From Kastovskya adunca ATA6-11-RM4 (GTDB lineage Bacteria; Cyanobacteriota; Cyanobacteriia; Cyanobacteriales; Coleofasciculaceae), in contig JAHHHJ010000012.1 of the NCBI GenBank assembly GCA_019359445.1, positions 1 through 64,000 on the forward strand: 64,000 nucleotides of DNA, read 5' to 3'. The notes under the pieces are model-generated. The model ran no database searches. It saw only the letters and a program-made list of their open reading frames with translations, and was not told where the DNA came from. The translations under genes and the position numbers were made by a program. The first letter of the stretch is position 1; each line of letters starts with the position of its first letter. Positions 28,412 through 36,543 of the stretch are shown here, in pieces.

Positions 28412-29179
28412 GTGTCTACTAAAAGTAAAAAGCGAATCTGGGGTGACTTTACCGGAAATGATTTAACTAATATCGAAACAAAAACCATCGTTGCCCAAGG
28501 CGTAGAGATAGCATTTCAGTCAGGACATCAGTCTATTCAGGTTCTCAAAAACATTAACTTGGAAATTCAACGGGGAGACATCGAGATCTTGATGGGCCCC
28601 TCTGGTTCTGGGAAAACTACCCTGCTGTCCATCTTGGCTGGACTACTGACACCCGATCAAGGCAAAGTGTATTTGCTGGGAGAAGAAATTACCAAGATGT
28701 CTCGAAATCAGTTGGCACAGTTTAGACGAGAAAATATTGGCTTTATTTTCCAAAATTTCAACTTGTTTCCAGCTCTAACAGCCGCCGAGAATGTAGAAGT
28801 GGTGTTGAACCTCAAAGGATTCCGTGGGGAGAAAGCCAAACAGCAATCACAAATTCTTTTAGAACAGGTGGGATTATTTCTGCAAGCCCATCAAAAGCCC
28901 AGTGATTTGTCTGGAGGACAGAAGCAACGGGTGGCGATCGCGCGGGCTTTAGCCGGACATCCCCGGATCATTATGGCAGATGAACCCACAGCCGCATTAG
29001 ACTCCCAGAGCGGACACAAGGTTATTGAGTTACTGCGGCGGCTAGCAAAGGAAGAAGGCTGCACAGTGCTGATGGTGACGCACGATCCGAGGATTCTTGA
29101 TGTTGCCGATCGCGTTACTTATTTAGAAGATGGCATCTTGAAAGAGACGGAAAATCAGGACATCCACAAAACGAGTTAA
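28412..29179 (+). CDS. DevA-like ABC transporter ATP-binding subunit
   Basis: The 255 residues form an ABC ATPase of the MacB/DevA group: Walker A GPSGSGKTT, Q-loop IFQNFNLFPALTAAENV, signature LSGGQKQR, Walker B IIMADEPTAALD and His switch VTHDPR. DevA energises DevBC-type export of glycolipids or other envelope compounds with TolC. The start is a GTG at 28412. No devB- or devC-like gene adjoins it; the next gene is convergent. It may serve membrane subunits encoded elsewhere. Confidence 0.85.
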   Translation: MSTKSKKRIWGDFTGNDLTNIETKTIVAQGVEIAFQSGHQSIQVLKNINLEIQRGDIEILMGPSGSGKTTLLSILAGLLTPDQGKVYLLGEEITKMSRNQLAQFRRENIGFIFQNFNLFPALTAAENVEVVLNLKGFRGEKAKQQSQILLEQVGLFLQAHQKPSDLSGGQKQRVAIARALAGHPRIIMADEPTAALDSQSGHKVIELLRRLAKEEGCTVLMVTHDPRILDVADRVTYLEDGILKETENQDIHKTS

Positions 29180-29199
29180 CTCAAACATGAGGGCGATCG

Positions 29200-30159
29200 C
29201 TACTTAGCCGCGACTATCTCCCGCAACGTTGCTTGCACTGAACGCGGCTGCCAACCCAACTCCTGACGGGCTTTTGTGGCATCTACGCGGACGCAGCGAT
29301 CGTAAATGTAGTGGACGCGTTCGCGACTGATGGGGGGTTGCCAGTTGAAGAGGCGTCCGATGGGATCGAGGAGATTTCCCGCTAATTGGACTAGGGGCTT
29401 GGGGACTTCGCGAGGAGCTGGGACTCCACTTTCTTGACTGATGAAATTGAACATTTCGCGGGTAGTAAGTTCACCTGCGGAAATAATATAGTGTTCTCCT
29501 GGCTGACTTTTTTCGGCGGCGAGAATCATTGCCGCCACCAAGTCATCTACATGGACGATACCTGTAACGCGATCGCCTCCTGCCCAAACCTTCAATCCAC
29601 CCTTGAGAAATTGCTGCATCACCGGGCCAAAATGGGGGTCATCTGCCCCAAAAATCCCTGAAGGGAGAACACTCGCGACGGGAAACCCCTTAGCGGCAAA
29701 GCCATCGACCAACTCTTGAGCCAGATATTTGGTGCGGTCATAAGCGGAGGAAAAGTCTTTTTGTTGGCGTTTAAAGGTTTCATCAACCACTTGCCCCTGA
29801 GTATCGCCAAAAATGCCAATCGTGCTGCAATACACCATCTTAGACACGCCAGCCGCTTGCGCCGTTTCCAGCACCGCACGGGTTCCTTCCACGTTCACCC
29901 GCTCCATCTGAGCGGCATCAACTATCCCCAACTCAACATAGGCAGCCGTATGGAACACCGTATCAACCCCTGCCATTGCCGCTTCCAAGGCTTCCCGGTC
30001 AGTAATTTCACCGTAAACCAACTGCACCTGAGAGCGAGAAAGACGCGACAAATCGCTGGACTTGCGGACTAAACCAACAACCTTATCGCCTCGTTGTTCT
30101 AAGGCTTGTACCAAGTGAGAGCCTGTAAAGCCGTTTGCTCCAGTTACGAGCGCTTTCAT
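29200..30159 (-). CDS. Extended SDR-family NAD(P)-dependent epimerase/reductase
   Basis: The 319-residue enzyme has the Rossmann motif GANGFTGSHL at the N-terminus, FHTAAYV, the catalytic Ser in CSTIGIFG and YDRTK for Tyr-xxx-Lys. The layout, with VHVDDLVAAMILAAE and a C-terminal substrate domain, resembles HpnA-type and dihydroflavonol-reductase-like sugar or terpenoid SDRs. The substrate is not readable. It is convergent with the DevA-like gene, with only 20 bp between them. Confidence 0.85.
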   Translation of the reverse strand: MKALVTGANGFTGSHLVQALEQRGDKVVGLVRKSSDLSRLSRSQVQLVYGEITDREALEAAMAGVDTVFHTAAYVELGIVDAAQMERVNVEGTRAVLETAQAAGVSKMVYCSTIGIFGDTQGQVVDETFKRQQKDFSSAYDRTKYLAQELVDGFAAKGFPVASVLPSGIFGADDPHFGPVMQQFLKGGLKVWAGGDRVTGIVHVDDLVAAMILAAEKSQPGEHYIISAGELTTREMFNFISQESGVPAPREVPKPLVQLAGNLLDPIGRLFNWQPPISRERVHYIYDRCVRVDATKARQELGWQPRSVQATLREIVAAK

Positions 30160-30219
30160 TATTTACTATGCTCCAAGTCATTTAATCCTTATTTTGAGAT
30201 AAATAGACTATCAATAATT

Positions 30220-30250
30220 GTAGAGACGTTCCGGTGGAACGTCTCTCTAC
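30220..30250. repeat. REP palindrome upstream of the transposase
   Basis: GTAGAGACGTTCC and GGAACGTCTCT pair around GGT. The same 13-base arm with a three-base loop recurs inside the NRPS gene at 53665-53693, and variant arms occur inside the transposase gene at 30560-30586 and 30596-30688. Confidence 0.85.
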
Positions 30251-30271
30251 GATCAATCCGTAATTCCCCTT

Positions 30272-30928
30272 ATGACCTTATACAAAAACAAATATCGGAT
30301 TGAATCTGCCCGATGCCAGAATTGGGACTATACATCTAACGGTTACTATTTCGTTACCATCTGCACCCAGAACCGAGAATATTTTTTCGGTGATGTTGTG
30401 GCAGACAGAATGCAGTTTTCACCGATTGGCAAAATTGTGGCTGAAGAAGGGCAGAAAACAGCACAAATTCGTTCCTATATCGAATTGGATGAATGGGTTA
30501 TCATGCCCAACCACCTGCACGGAATTATCATTATCAAAAATCAACCCACACCACCCCTCGTAGAGACGCCCCGGTGGGGCGTCTCTTTCCATCCGGAGGA
30601 GACGTTCCAGGGGGAGACGTTCCAGGAGGAGACGTTCCAGGAGGAGACGTTCCACCCGGAGGAGACGTTCCAGCGGAACGTCTCTACAACGAGGACGGGA
30701 AAATCACGGTTAAAGCCAAAATCTCTGGGGTCAATTCTTGGTCAAATTAAAACGGCTTGTACCAAACGAATCTGGGAAGCTGGATTTGATGATTTCAATT
30801 GGCAAGACCGATTTTACGACCATATCATCAGGGATGACGAATCTCTGCACTATATTCGGGAATACATCCTTAACAACCCGCTTAAATGGGAATTAGACAA
30901 AAATAATCCCGCTAATTTGTACATGTAA
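30272..30928 (+). CDS. REP-associated tyrosine (Y1) transposase
   Basis: The 218-residue protein is an IS200-like/RAYT-type Y1 transposase: YFVTICTQNREYFFG, then the HUH motif in MPNHLHGI (His81, His83), and a candidate catalytic Tyr in SLHYIREYILNNPLKW near the C-terminus. These enzymes cut single-stranded REP hairpins. Residues about 92-142 form an insert (ETFQ/ETFQE repeats ending RNVSTTR) encoded by REP-like palindrome DNA at 30560-30688, which keeps the frame. Whether the enlarged protein is active is unknown. The ATG at 30272 lies 22 bp after the upstream palindrome. Confidence 0.85.
   Translation: MTLYKNKYRIESARCQNWDYTSNGYYFVTICTQNREYFFGDVVADRMQFSPIGKIVAEEGQKTAQIRSYIELDEWVIMPNHLHGIIIIKNQPTPPLVETPRWGVSFHPEETFQGETFQEETFQEETFHPEETFQRNVSTTRTGKSRLKPKSLGSILGQIKTACTKRIWEAGFDDFNWQDRFYDHIIRDDESLHYIREYILNNPLKWELDKNNPANLYM
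30560..30688 (+). repeat. REP palindromes and tandem half-arms inside the transposase gene
   Basis: At 30560-30586 a hairpin GTAGAGACGCCCC-ggt-GGGGCGTCTC lies within the coding sequence. From 30596 five imperfect units of GGAGACGTTCCA spaced about 15-18 bp follow, the last completed to a hairpin (GTTCC-agc-GGAACGTCTCTAC, ending 30688). The units encode ETFQ or ETFH repeats in frame. Confidence 0.85.
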
Positions 30929-31051
30929 AACCGCACCCTCGTAGAGGCCCCCTGGTAAGGCGTCTTCCGGCGGGGTATCTCTACTCATTACCATAGCCCC
31001 TCCTCATCTTTTCCTTGAAGAATGTCTAGGTTTTTTAGTCTATTTGTCTGC

Positions 31052-32182
31052 TCATAGAGCTTTTTCGTAAATGCGGTAAGTCTTATAAATTGTGCCGCCA
31101 GATGCTTCAATCAGCTTACGAGAGGGGTAGTTGTCTTCGTAGACGTAACCGAGTTCTGCTCGTTTGTAAGGCTTGCCTTTTTTAATTCCTCCTCGCATTC
31201 CCAAATAAATCAACCCCAAAGGCACCATTTTCCGGCGATACTCTGGTAAAGAACAAATGACAACCACCCGCCCTTGGTCGATTTGACGGCGATACCACAA
31301 AAATTTGAGAATTCCCAGCCAGTCTAGCTTGCCGCCGACGTGCTTCAGGGCGATGTTGTAATCTGGGAGTCCCATCCAGAAGCCGACCATTTCACCGTTG
31401 TACTCAGCAATGGGAAAGACATCAGGGTCTACCAAGCTTTGAAGGGACTTGGCTTCTTCTAAAAACTCTTCTTGAGTGCGAGGAGTAGAACTCCAGTTGT
31501 TAGCAAAGGCTCGGTTAAAGAGATTGTAGAGACTAATGCCGTCTTGCTTAAACCCTTCTCCTTTCGTTCTCAAAGGACGGAACGTAACGCCAGATTTGCA
31601 GGCAATTTGATAGGCTTTTTCAAATTTGTCTGGCAGGGGTTTATCTAAAGGAAAGTCGTAGGCGTAGGCATCTTTAGCTTTTTCCCAGCCGTCCTGCTCA
31701 ATAAATTTTGGATAGTAGGGCGGGTTGTAGGGCATCATCACCATCGGTGGTGAGTCAAAGCCATCTACCAAGAATAAACACTTATTGTGGGTTGAAAGAT
31801 CGATTGGCCCCCGCACTTTGGTCATCCCTTGCTCGTGCAACCACGCTTTTGCCGCGTTGAACAAAGCCTGGGCAACAGAAAAGTCTTTTATACATTCAAA
31901 AAAGCCAAACAAGCCAATGTTTTGACCTTCCCGTTCAATCAAGCGCCGATTAATCGCTGCAACAATGCGACCGACGGCTTGCGGTGAGCTTCCGGATGAG
32001 TCGAGGGCAAGGAATTGTTGCAGCGTCCCGTACTGGAAAAAGGGATTGCTCGGAGCAAACTGCTTTGCTATGTCACTGCGTAGGGGAGGCACCCAATAGG
32101 GGTCATTCCCATAAACCCGTTTTGGGACATCGAGAAATAATTCGCTTTCTGTGGGGGTAGTTACAGGCCGGATCTCGATCAC
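31052..32182 (-). CDS. GNAT-like acyltransferase-fold protein
   Basis: The 376-residue protein resembles a family of long GNAT-fold proteins without assigned substrate: N-terminal YGNDPYWVPPLRSD, AVGRIVAAINRR, VRGPIDLSTHNKCLFLVDGF, MPYNPPYYPKFIEQDGW and a C-terminal GNAT half (VFPIAEYNGEMVGFW, ELGYVYEDNYPSRKL). No membrane segment is visible. On the same strand 225 bp upstream lies the oxoamine synthase gene and then the Rieske oxygenase gene, so a shared pathway is possible. Confidence 0.72.
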   Translation of the reverse strand: MIEIRPVTTPTESELFLDVPKRVYGNDPYWVPPLRSDIAKQFAPSNPFFQYGTLQQFLALDSSGSSPQAVGRIVAAINRRLIEREGQNIGLFGFFECIKDFSVAQALFNAAKAWLHEQGMTKVRGPIDLSTHNKCLFLVDGFDSPPMVMMPYNPPYYPKFIEQDGWEKAKDAYAYDFPLDKPLPDKFEKAYQIACKSGVTFRPLRTKGEGFKQDGISLYNLFNRAFANNWSSTPRTQEEFLEEAKSLQSLVDPDVFPIAEYNGEMVGFWMGLPDYNIALKHVGGKLDWLGILKFLWYRRQIDQGRVVVICSLPEYRRKMVPLGLIYLGMRGGIKKGKPYKRAELGYVYEDNYPSRKLIEASGGTIYKTYRIYEKAL

Positions 32183-32217
32183 TATAGTCCTGCGTGCTGA
32201 GTCGGTGAGAGGGTTAT

Positions 32218-32323
32218 GGTAAGGGCATGATATACCATGCCCCTACATATTTTGAAGTTGGTAATACCAAGTTCATAAAATAGCACTACAAATCGACCCC
32301 CTAACCCCCCTTATTAAGGGGAA
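32218..32323. repeat. Two dispersed palindromes between GNAT and synthase genes
   Basis: GGGCATG/CATGCCC pair at 32223-32242, as in the element at 2500-2522. At about 32289-32323 lies a fragment of the CCCCCTTA/TAAGGGG family also found inside the two NRPS genes. Confidence 0.6.
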
Positions 32324-32407
32324 ATCACATAGTATCTGTAGCAAACGTTCAGGAGGGTATAAGTGACTAATCCTAGTTTCTAGGTGAGGGAGGTGGCGAA
32401 TAACTAA

Positions 32408-33688
32408 TCAAGCACTAATGGTTGATTTGTGCAAAACATCTCTGGTTGCCGCTAATGCAGCAACTAAGCGGTCTATTTCTTCATGAGTATGAAGAGCATT
32501 AACGGTAATCCGCAATCGCGGTTTAGCAATAAACCAGATGGGAGAAATCCAAATACCGTAGTCTGTAATCAGTTTTCTGGCAAAGATTTTGGGGTTGATT
32601 TCTGAAGGCAAGATAACGGGAACAACATTCGTTTCTCCGCTTGCCACAAAGTCAAACTCAGCCAGACGCGATCGCAAATACTGGGTTCTTTCCTGAAGCG
32701 TTTGTACTAGTTCCGGACGCTGGCGAACCTGGCGGATGCTTTCTAGTGCGGCGGCGGTGACTGGCGGGGGTAAGGAAATCGTGCCAATCGATGTGGGAGA
32801 AACATTCAACAAAGGCTTAAGTTCCGCCACATGGCTGCTAATTGCCGCTCCGGCTGAGGCAGCAAATTTGGAGAAGGTGGTCATAATCAAGGGCACCACA
32901 CCCCGTTCTACGGCTTGTTGGGGCAGCATCCCGAAATGTTCGTAAATGCCTCTTCCCGTCGCCCCAATAGCACCGCTGGCATGAGCTTCATCCATCAGTA
33001 GCACGCTACCCGGATAGTTTTGCAGGACATCCAGCATCCCGGGTAAGGGTGCAATATCGCCATCCATTGAAAAAACAGCATCGGATACAACCAGGATGCG
33101 GTCATCCGGGCGAGCGTAGCGGCGGAGTTTTTGCGCTAAATTCTCGACATCGCAGTGGCGGTAAGGTTTGACGCGGACTCTGGGGCTATGTCCGAACACT
33201 TTTCCCGATCGCGTTCCAGCATTAACAACGGCGGAGACGATGCAGCCATGATTGAGAACGTCAGTCAAAATCAGCGTCTCGCGGGTATGTTGAAATCCTG
33301 GTACCGGGATTGCTAAGTGACAGAAGGCATCTACCATCGCTTGCATTGCCATCCAGGCATTCAGGAAAAGCTGGGTGTGGGGCAGATGCTTGAAGGCAGA
33401 TATTTCCTCCTCTAACTGGCGGTGTAAGTCAATACGACCGCTCAAAACGGAGCAAGAACTATTGGAGGTTCCATACTTGAGAATGGCATCAATTGCGGCT
33501 TGCTTGACGGCGTCTTCGTGAACGAGACCTAAAACATCATTGGTACAGAAGCTGAGCACGGTTTGACGCTGACCCGTTGCGGCATCTTCAATTTCGACAA
33601 TGTTGCCCTGCTTCTGATGACAAATATACTCATCAGGGTCGAGTTCGCTCTCGTACCAGCGCTGAACATACTCTTTGACAGTTTGCAC
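32408..33688 (-). CDS. Alpha-oxoamine synthase-type PLP enzyme
   Basis: The 426-residue enzyme belongs to the class II aminotransferase/alpha-oxoamine synthase fold: GTSNSSCSVLSG, LNHGCIVSAV, DEAHASGAIGATGRGIYEHFG (Asp233, His236) and the PLP lysine in MTTFSKFAASAG (Lys274). Relatives (BioF, Kbl, serine palmitoyltransferase, HemA) condense an amino acid with an acyl thioester and lose CO2. The loop after Lys274 differs from the BioF TFSKAFG pattern, and there is no biotin gene nearby, so a role in biotin synthesis is doubtful. It lies between the Rieske and GNAT-like genes. Confidence 0.82.
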   Translation of the reverse strand: MQTVKEYVQRWYESELDPDEYICHQKQGNIVEIEDAATGQRQTVLSFCTNDVLGLVHEDAVKQAAIDAILKYGTSNSSCSVLSGRIDLHRQLEEEISAFKHLPHTQLFLNAWMAMQAMVDAFCHLAIPVPGFQHTRETLILTDVLNHGCIVSAVVNAGTRSGKVFGHSPRVRVKPYRHCDVENLAQKLRRYARPDDRILVVSDAVFSMDGDIAPLPGMLDVLQNYPGSVLLMDEAHASGAIGATGRGIYEHFGMLPQQAVERGVVPLIMTTFSKFAASAGAAISSHVAELKPLLNVSPTSIGTISLPPPVTAAALESIRQVRQRPELVQTLQERTQYLRSRLAEFDFVASGETNVVPVILPSEINPKIFARKLITDYGIWISPIWFIAKPRLRITVNALHTHEEIDRLVAALAATRDVLHKSTISA

Positions 33689-33967
33689 GAATTTACTCCT
33701 CTCACCTTTTCCAGAAGATAACCTATTCCCTCTGAGTCAGTCGTTCAGTATATTTCACGTGCTAAATTGCGATTGCCATGTATCACAAAACACTGGAATT
33801 GAGCAACCCTGCTCGTGTTTCTTGATACATGAACCCCGCTCACCCGGAAGCTTCTATACCTTAACAGCCGGACAACTTGGTTAACGTTCTGGGATTGTTG
33901 CTTGATGTGGTCGATCGTACAGGCATAATGTAGCACTTGAGTGAGGTTTGTCTTATTTAACAAACCG

Positions 33968-35032
33968 CTAGGAATCAACAGCCCCATCGCGTAGATACTG
34001 CTCGTATTGCCGCAAGATTAACCGCTGCACGGCAATAATCGCCGGATTAATTTCTACATAGCGCCGTTGGGGATTTTTTAAGTAGGCTTGCTGCTCGCTT
34101 TCAACCATTTCGATATCTTGGGCAAGAAATTTTAGCAAAACAAAGCGCTGTAATAGGGTTTGTAAAAGGGGCTTGATTGGTTTGAGGATAAATTTGGGCA
34201 GGCGGACTTTAAAGAAAAAGTAGGCAAAGGAGCGGCTTTCAGTGGCTCCGAGCGGTAACCGCATCAGGTATAACGACGAGACGCCCTGGAGAGTGCTGTG
34301 GTAGTGAGGATAGTGGTATTGAATGGAGATGGGCAGGGTGGTGACTTGATCGGCGCGATCGCTTAATCCCAAAAACTTCGCCATCCGACCTTTGTAAGAG
34401 ACGTTGTACTCAGCGCAGACGCTGTTATCTGTCTCTTTGAGGCTAATTAATACCGGATCAAACCAGCCCTGCAATTTTTGATGCAAGAACCCGTGAAACA
34501 CATCCATGGTGTTTTCGTTGCACATGGAAAAATGTGCCCGAAAGTAGGCAGTTACTGGCACCACTAACCACTGATCTTGTTGATCAAATTCTGGTATTGA
34601 GGGGAGCTGATGGGAGGAGGCTAGGGCAGGATCGCCAGGAAAGATCCAGATGAGATTGTATTTTTCTAAAACTGGATAACTCCGGGCTTGGGCGCGGGGG
34701 AGTTTTTGGGATTTTGGTAGGTAAGGAATACTGACACAGTTGCCACTTTCATCAAATTCCCAGCCGTGATAGGCACAAGCTAGATTACAACCCTGTACTT
34801 TGCCATTGTGGAGCGCTACACCTCGATGGGGGCAAGCATCTTCTAGGGCATGGATTTGACCATTGGTGTCGCGGTAAACCGCGATCGCCTGTTGCCAAAC
34901 CTTCACGGGCATAATCTCACCCACCTTGAGTTGCTTTGCCCAACCGACTGGATACCAGTGATTGGCATTAATGCCGACTTCTCGAACAACATTCCGAACC
35001 GTCTGACTGGTTAAAGTCGTAGCCAGTTCCAT
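33968..35032 (-). CDS. Rieske non-haem iron oxygenase
   Basis: The 354-residue protein has a Rieske [2Fe-2S] domain (about 25-130) with CPHRG (Cys67, His69) and CAYHG (Cys86, His89), and a catalytic domain with the mononuclear iron motif NENTMDVFHGFLH (Asp177, His180, His184). It should hydroxylate, desaturate or demethylate an unknown substrate with a separate reductase. It lacks the C-terminal CxxC of pheophorbide a oxygenase. It heads a same-strand group with the oxoamine synthase and GNAT-like genes. Confidence 0.87.
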   Translation of the reverse strand: MELATTLTSQTVRNVVREVGINANHWYPVGWAKQLKVGEIMPVKVWQQAIAVYRDTNGQIHALEDACPHRGVALHNGKVQGCNLACAYHGWEFDESGNCVSIPYLPKSQKLPRAQARSYPVLEKYNLIWIFPGDPALASSHQLPSIPEFDQQDQWLVVPVTAYFRAHFSMCNENTMDVFHGFLHQKLQGWFDPVLISLKETDNSVCAEYNVSYKGRMAKFLGLSDRADQVTTLPISIQYHYPHYHSTLQGVSSLYLMRLPLGATESRSFAYFFFKVRLPKFILKPIKPLLQTLLQRFVLLKFLAQDIEMVESEQQAYLKNPQRRYVEINPAIIAVQRLILRQYEQYLRDGAVDS

Positions 35033-35103
35033 AAATCACTGCCTCTCCTGCCTGTGCTTAGTGAAAATATTATTTAGCCTCCAAAGTTACCTAAAGTCAA
35101 TCT

Positions 35104-36442
35104 TTTTTGACAACTCCCCGTCCTGAAGGAGCGGGGATTCTTGGTTCATTGGGACTACTCATGTAGCTTGCCCTCCCCAAAATTCCCTGCGATGTGCCCC
35201 ACCGCTGTATATCCACGTTGCAATACCACCTGTGCGGCTGCTACATCTCGATTCGTCTCATATCCACATTCAGCGCACTGATGCAACCGTTCACCCAGCT
35301 CTTTTTTACCTGTATGAGTTTGACATCTGGGGCAAGTTTGACTCGTCCCATTGGGGTCTACTTTGGCGAAGTATGCACCTCGCTTAAAGCAAACGTGACC
35401 CAGAATATTTAAAAACTGTCCAAACCCTGCATCAAGCGTAGGTTTTGAAAGCATTCCGGCTGACATGGCTTTGAGGTTCAAATCCTCAGCAAACAGAGTT
35501 TGCCCTCGAGCGCATAAATGATGAGCTGTTTTGAAATGAAAGTCTTTGCGACTGTTCGAGATGTATTCGTGGTGCTTGGCTATTTGATGATGGAGTTGAC
35601 GAAACTTTCTAGAGCCTTTTTTCTTTCGCGACCGTTGACGTTGCAGCGATTTCAGCTGGCGTTGTCCATCCACAAAGAACCGAGGTCTATCAATCAATTC
35701 ACCATCAGAAGTTGCCAGAAAATGCGTTAACCCTAAATCAATACCTAATCCATGCCCTGAAGGTAAGATTTGAGGTACTTCGATATCACACTGCAAACTG
35801 AGCATGGCATAGTAGCCAGAAGCCCTCTTAACAACGCGAATCTGTTTGACTTCAAATCCGTCAGGAATTGGTCGCGATAAATGCACCTTGACCAAGCCAA
35901 TCTTAGGCAGGTTGACCCAATTGGCACCATCAAATCGTTTAACTGATTCTCGGTTCAACTGAGGAAACACAAATGAGCGCATCCTCTTCTTGAATCTAGG
36001 AAAACCGTGACCTCGCTCCCACATGGCGACAAACGCAGCTTCTAACTGACGCAACGCTTGTTGCAATACATGGGTATGAGGTAGTTTCAACTCAGGAATG
36101 AATTTCTTCGCCTTTGCCAATGACTTACATTGACGAGCAAAAGTTGGGCGTGGTGTATCAGCAGGGATGATGTATTCCTGCTTAATGCTGCACGAGTTGA
36201 CATCGCACTTACGAGAATTAACCCAATCCTTTCGTTCCCGCAATGCAAAATTATAGACCTGGCGACAAATGGTAAGCCACTGGTCGAAAGTTTCGCGTTG
36301 CGCTTCGGTCGGAATGAGTTTGTACTCGTAGGTTAGATTCAACATACAACCATTGTACAGCCGGTCTGAATAAATAAAGTACCATTTATTCAGAATCCTT
36401 GATGAGATTCCGGAGCAAAATTCCCCCTAGAAGGGGGAGGCT
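35104..36442 (-). mobile_element. IS200/IS605-type element carrying tnpB only
   Basis: A minus-strand tnpB lies between two subterminal hairpins. On the plus strand the right-end hairpin is CCCCGTCC-tgaa-GGAGCGGGG (35116-35136). The left-end hairpin is TCCCCCT-aga-AGGGGGA (36422-36438), a perfect seven-base stem. These are the hairpins that a TnpA would recognise. No tnpA is present, so the element needs one in trans. It sits just upstream of the MFS transporter start. End points are approximate. Confidence 0.75.
35155..36345 (-). CDS. tnpB: TnpB RNA-guided endonuclease
   Basis: The 396-residue protein is full length, with the N-terminal helix-turn-helix (YEYKLIPTEAQRE), the RuvC-like nuclease triad in GIDLGLTHFL (Asp203), FAEDLNL (Glu287) and TNRDVAAAQ (Asp367), and a zinc finger CPRC...CAEC (Cys338, 341, 357, 360). 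All catalytic residues are intact. TnpB is guided by an RNA that overlaps the gene's 3' end and the right element end, here expected near 35104-35300 on the minus strand. In families of this kind it cuts the donor joint and retains the element. Confidence 0.92.
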   Translation of the reverse strand: MLNLTYEYKLIPTEAQRETFDQWLTICRQVYNFALRERKDWVNSRKCDVNSCSIKQEYIIPADTPRPTFARQCKSLAKAKKFIPELKLPHTHVLQQALRQLEAAFVAMWERGHGFPRFKKRMRSFVFPQLNRESVKRFDGANWVNLPKIGLVKVHLSRPIPDGFEVKQIRVVKRASGYYAMLSLQCDIEVPQILPSGHGLGIDLGLTHFLATSDGELIDRPRFFVDGQRQLKSLQRQRSRKKKGSRKFRQLHHQIAKHHEYISNSRKDFHFKTAHHLCARGQTLFAEDLNLKAMSAGMLSKPTLDAGFGQFLNILGHVCFKRGAYFAKVDPNGTSQTCPRCQTHTGKKELGERLHQCAECGYETNRDVAAAQVVLQRGYTAVGHIAGNFGEGKLHE

Positions 36443-36543
36443 TGTATCCCATCTTTTCGGTCATTACGAACCAAAACTACGTCACAAACAATCTAATAAT
36501 TTTAAGTCACGCTATTTTTACAAAGATTTTAGGTATTGCCTTA

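Larger units (their letters stand above)
30220..30985 (+). mobile_element. REP-associated transposase unit with flanking palindromes
   Basis: The transposase gene lies between a palindrome at 30220-30250 (GTAGAGACGTTCC, loop GGT, then GGAACGTCTCT) and a diverged one at about 30949-30985. This arrangement, one Y1-type transposase bracketed by REP hairpins, is that of a REP/BIME-type element. Exact ends and target site cannot be fixed from one copy. Confidence 0.7.

Noticed and set aside
30400-30700. CRISPR-like array of short direct repeats
   Set aside because: The units are 15-18 bp, have no spacers and derive from one arm of a REP palindrome inside a coding frame; there are no cas genes nearby.
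31052-35032. Saxitoxin-like gene cluster
   Set aside because: An oxoamine synthase, a GNAT and a Rieske oxygenase appear, but there is no SxtA-type fusion with carrier domain, no amidinotransferase, and the Rieske protein does not resemble SxtT/SxtH in the parts I can recall.
35475-35500. GGTTCAAATCC-like tRNA T-arm signal
   Set aside because: It lies in the tnpB coding sequence and no cloverleaf or acceptor stem can be built around it.
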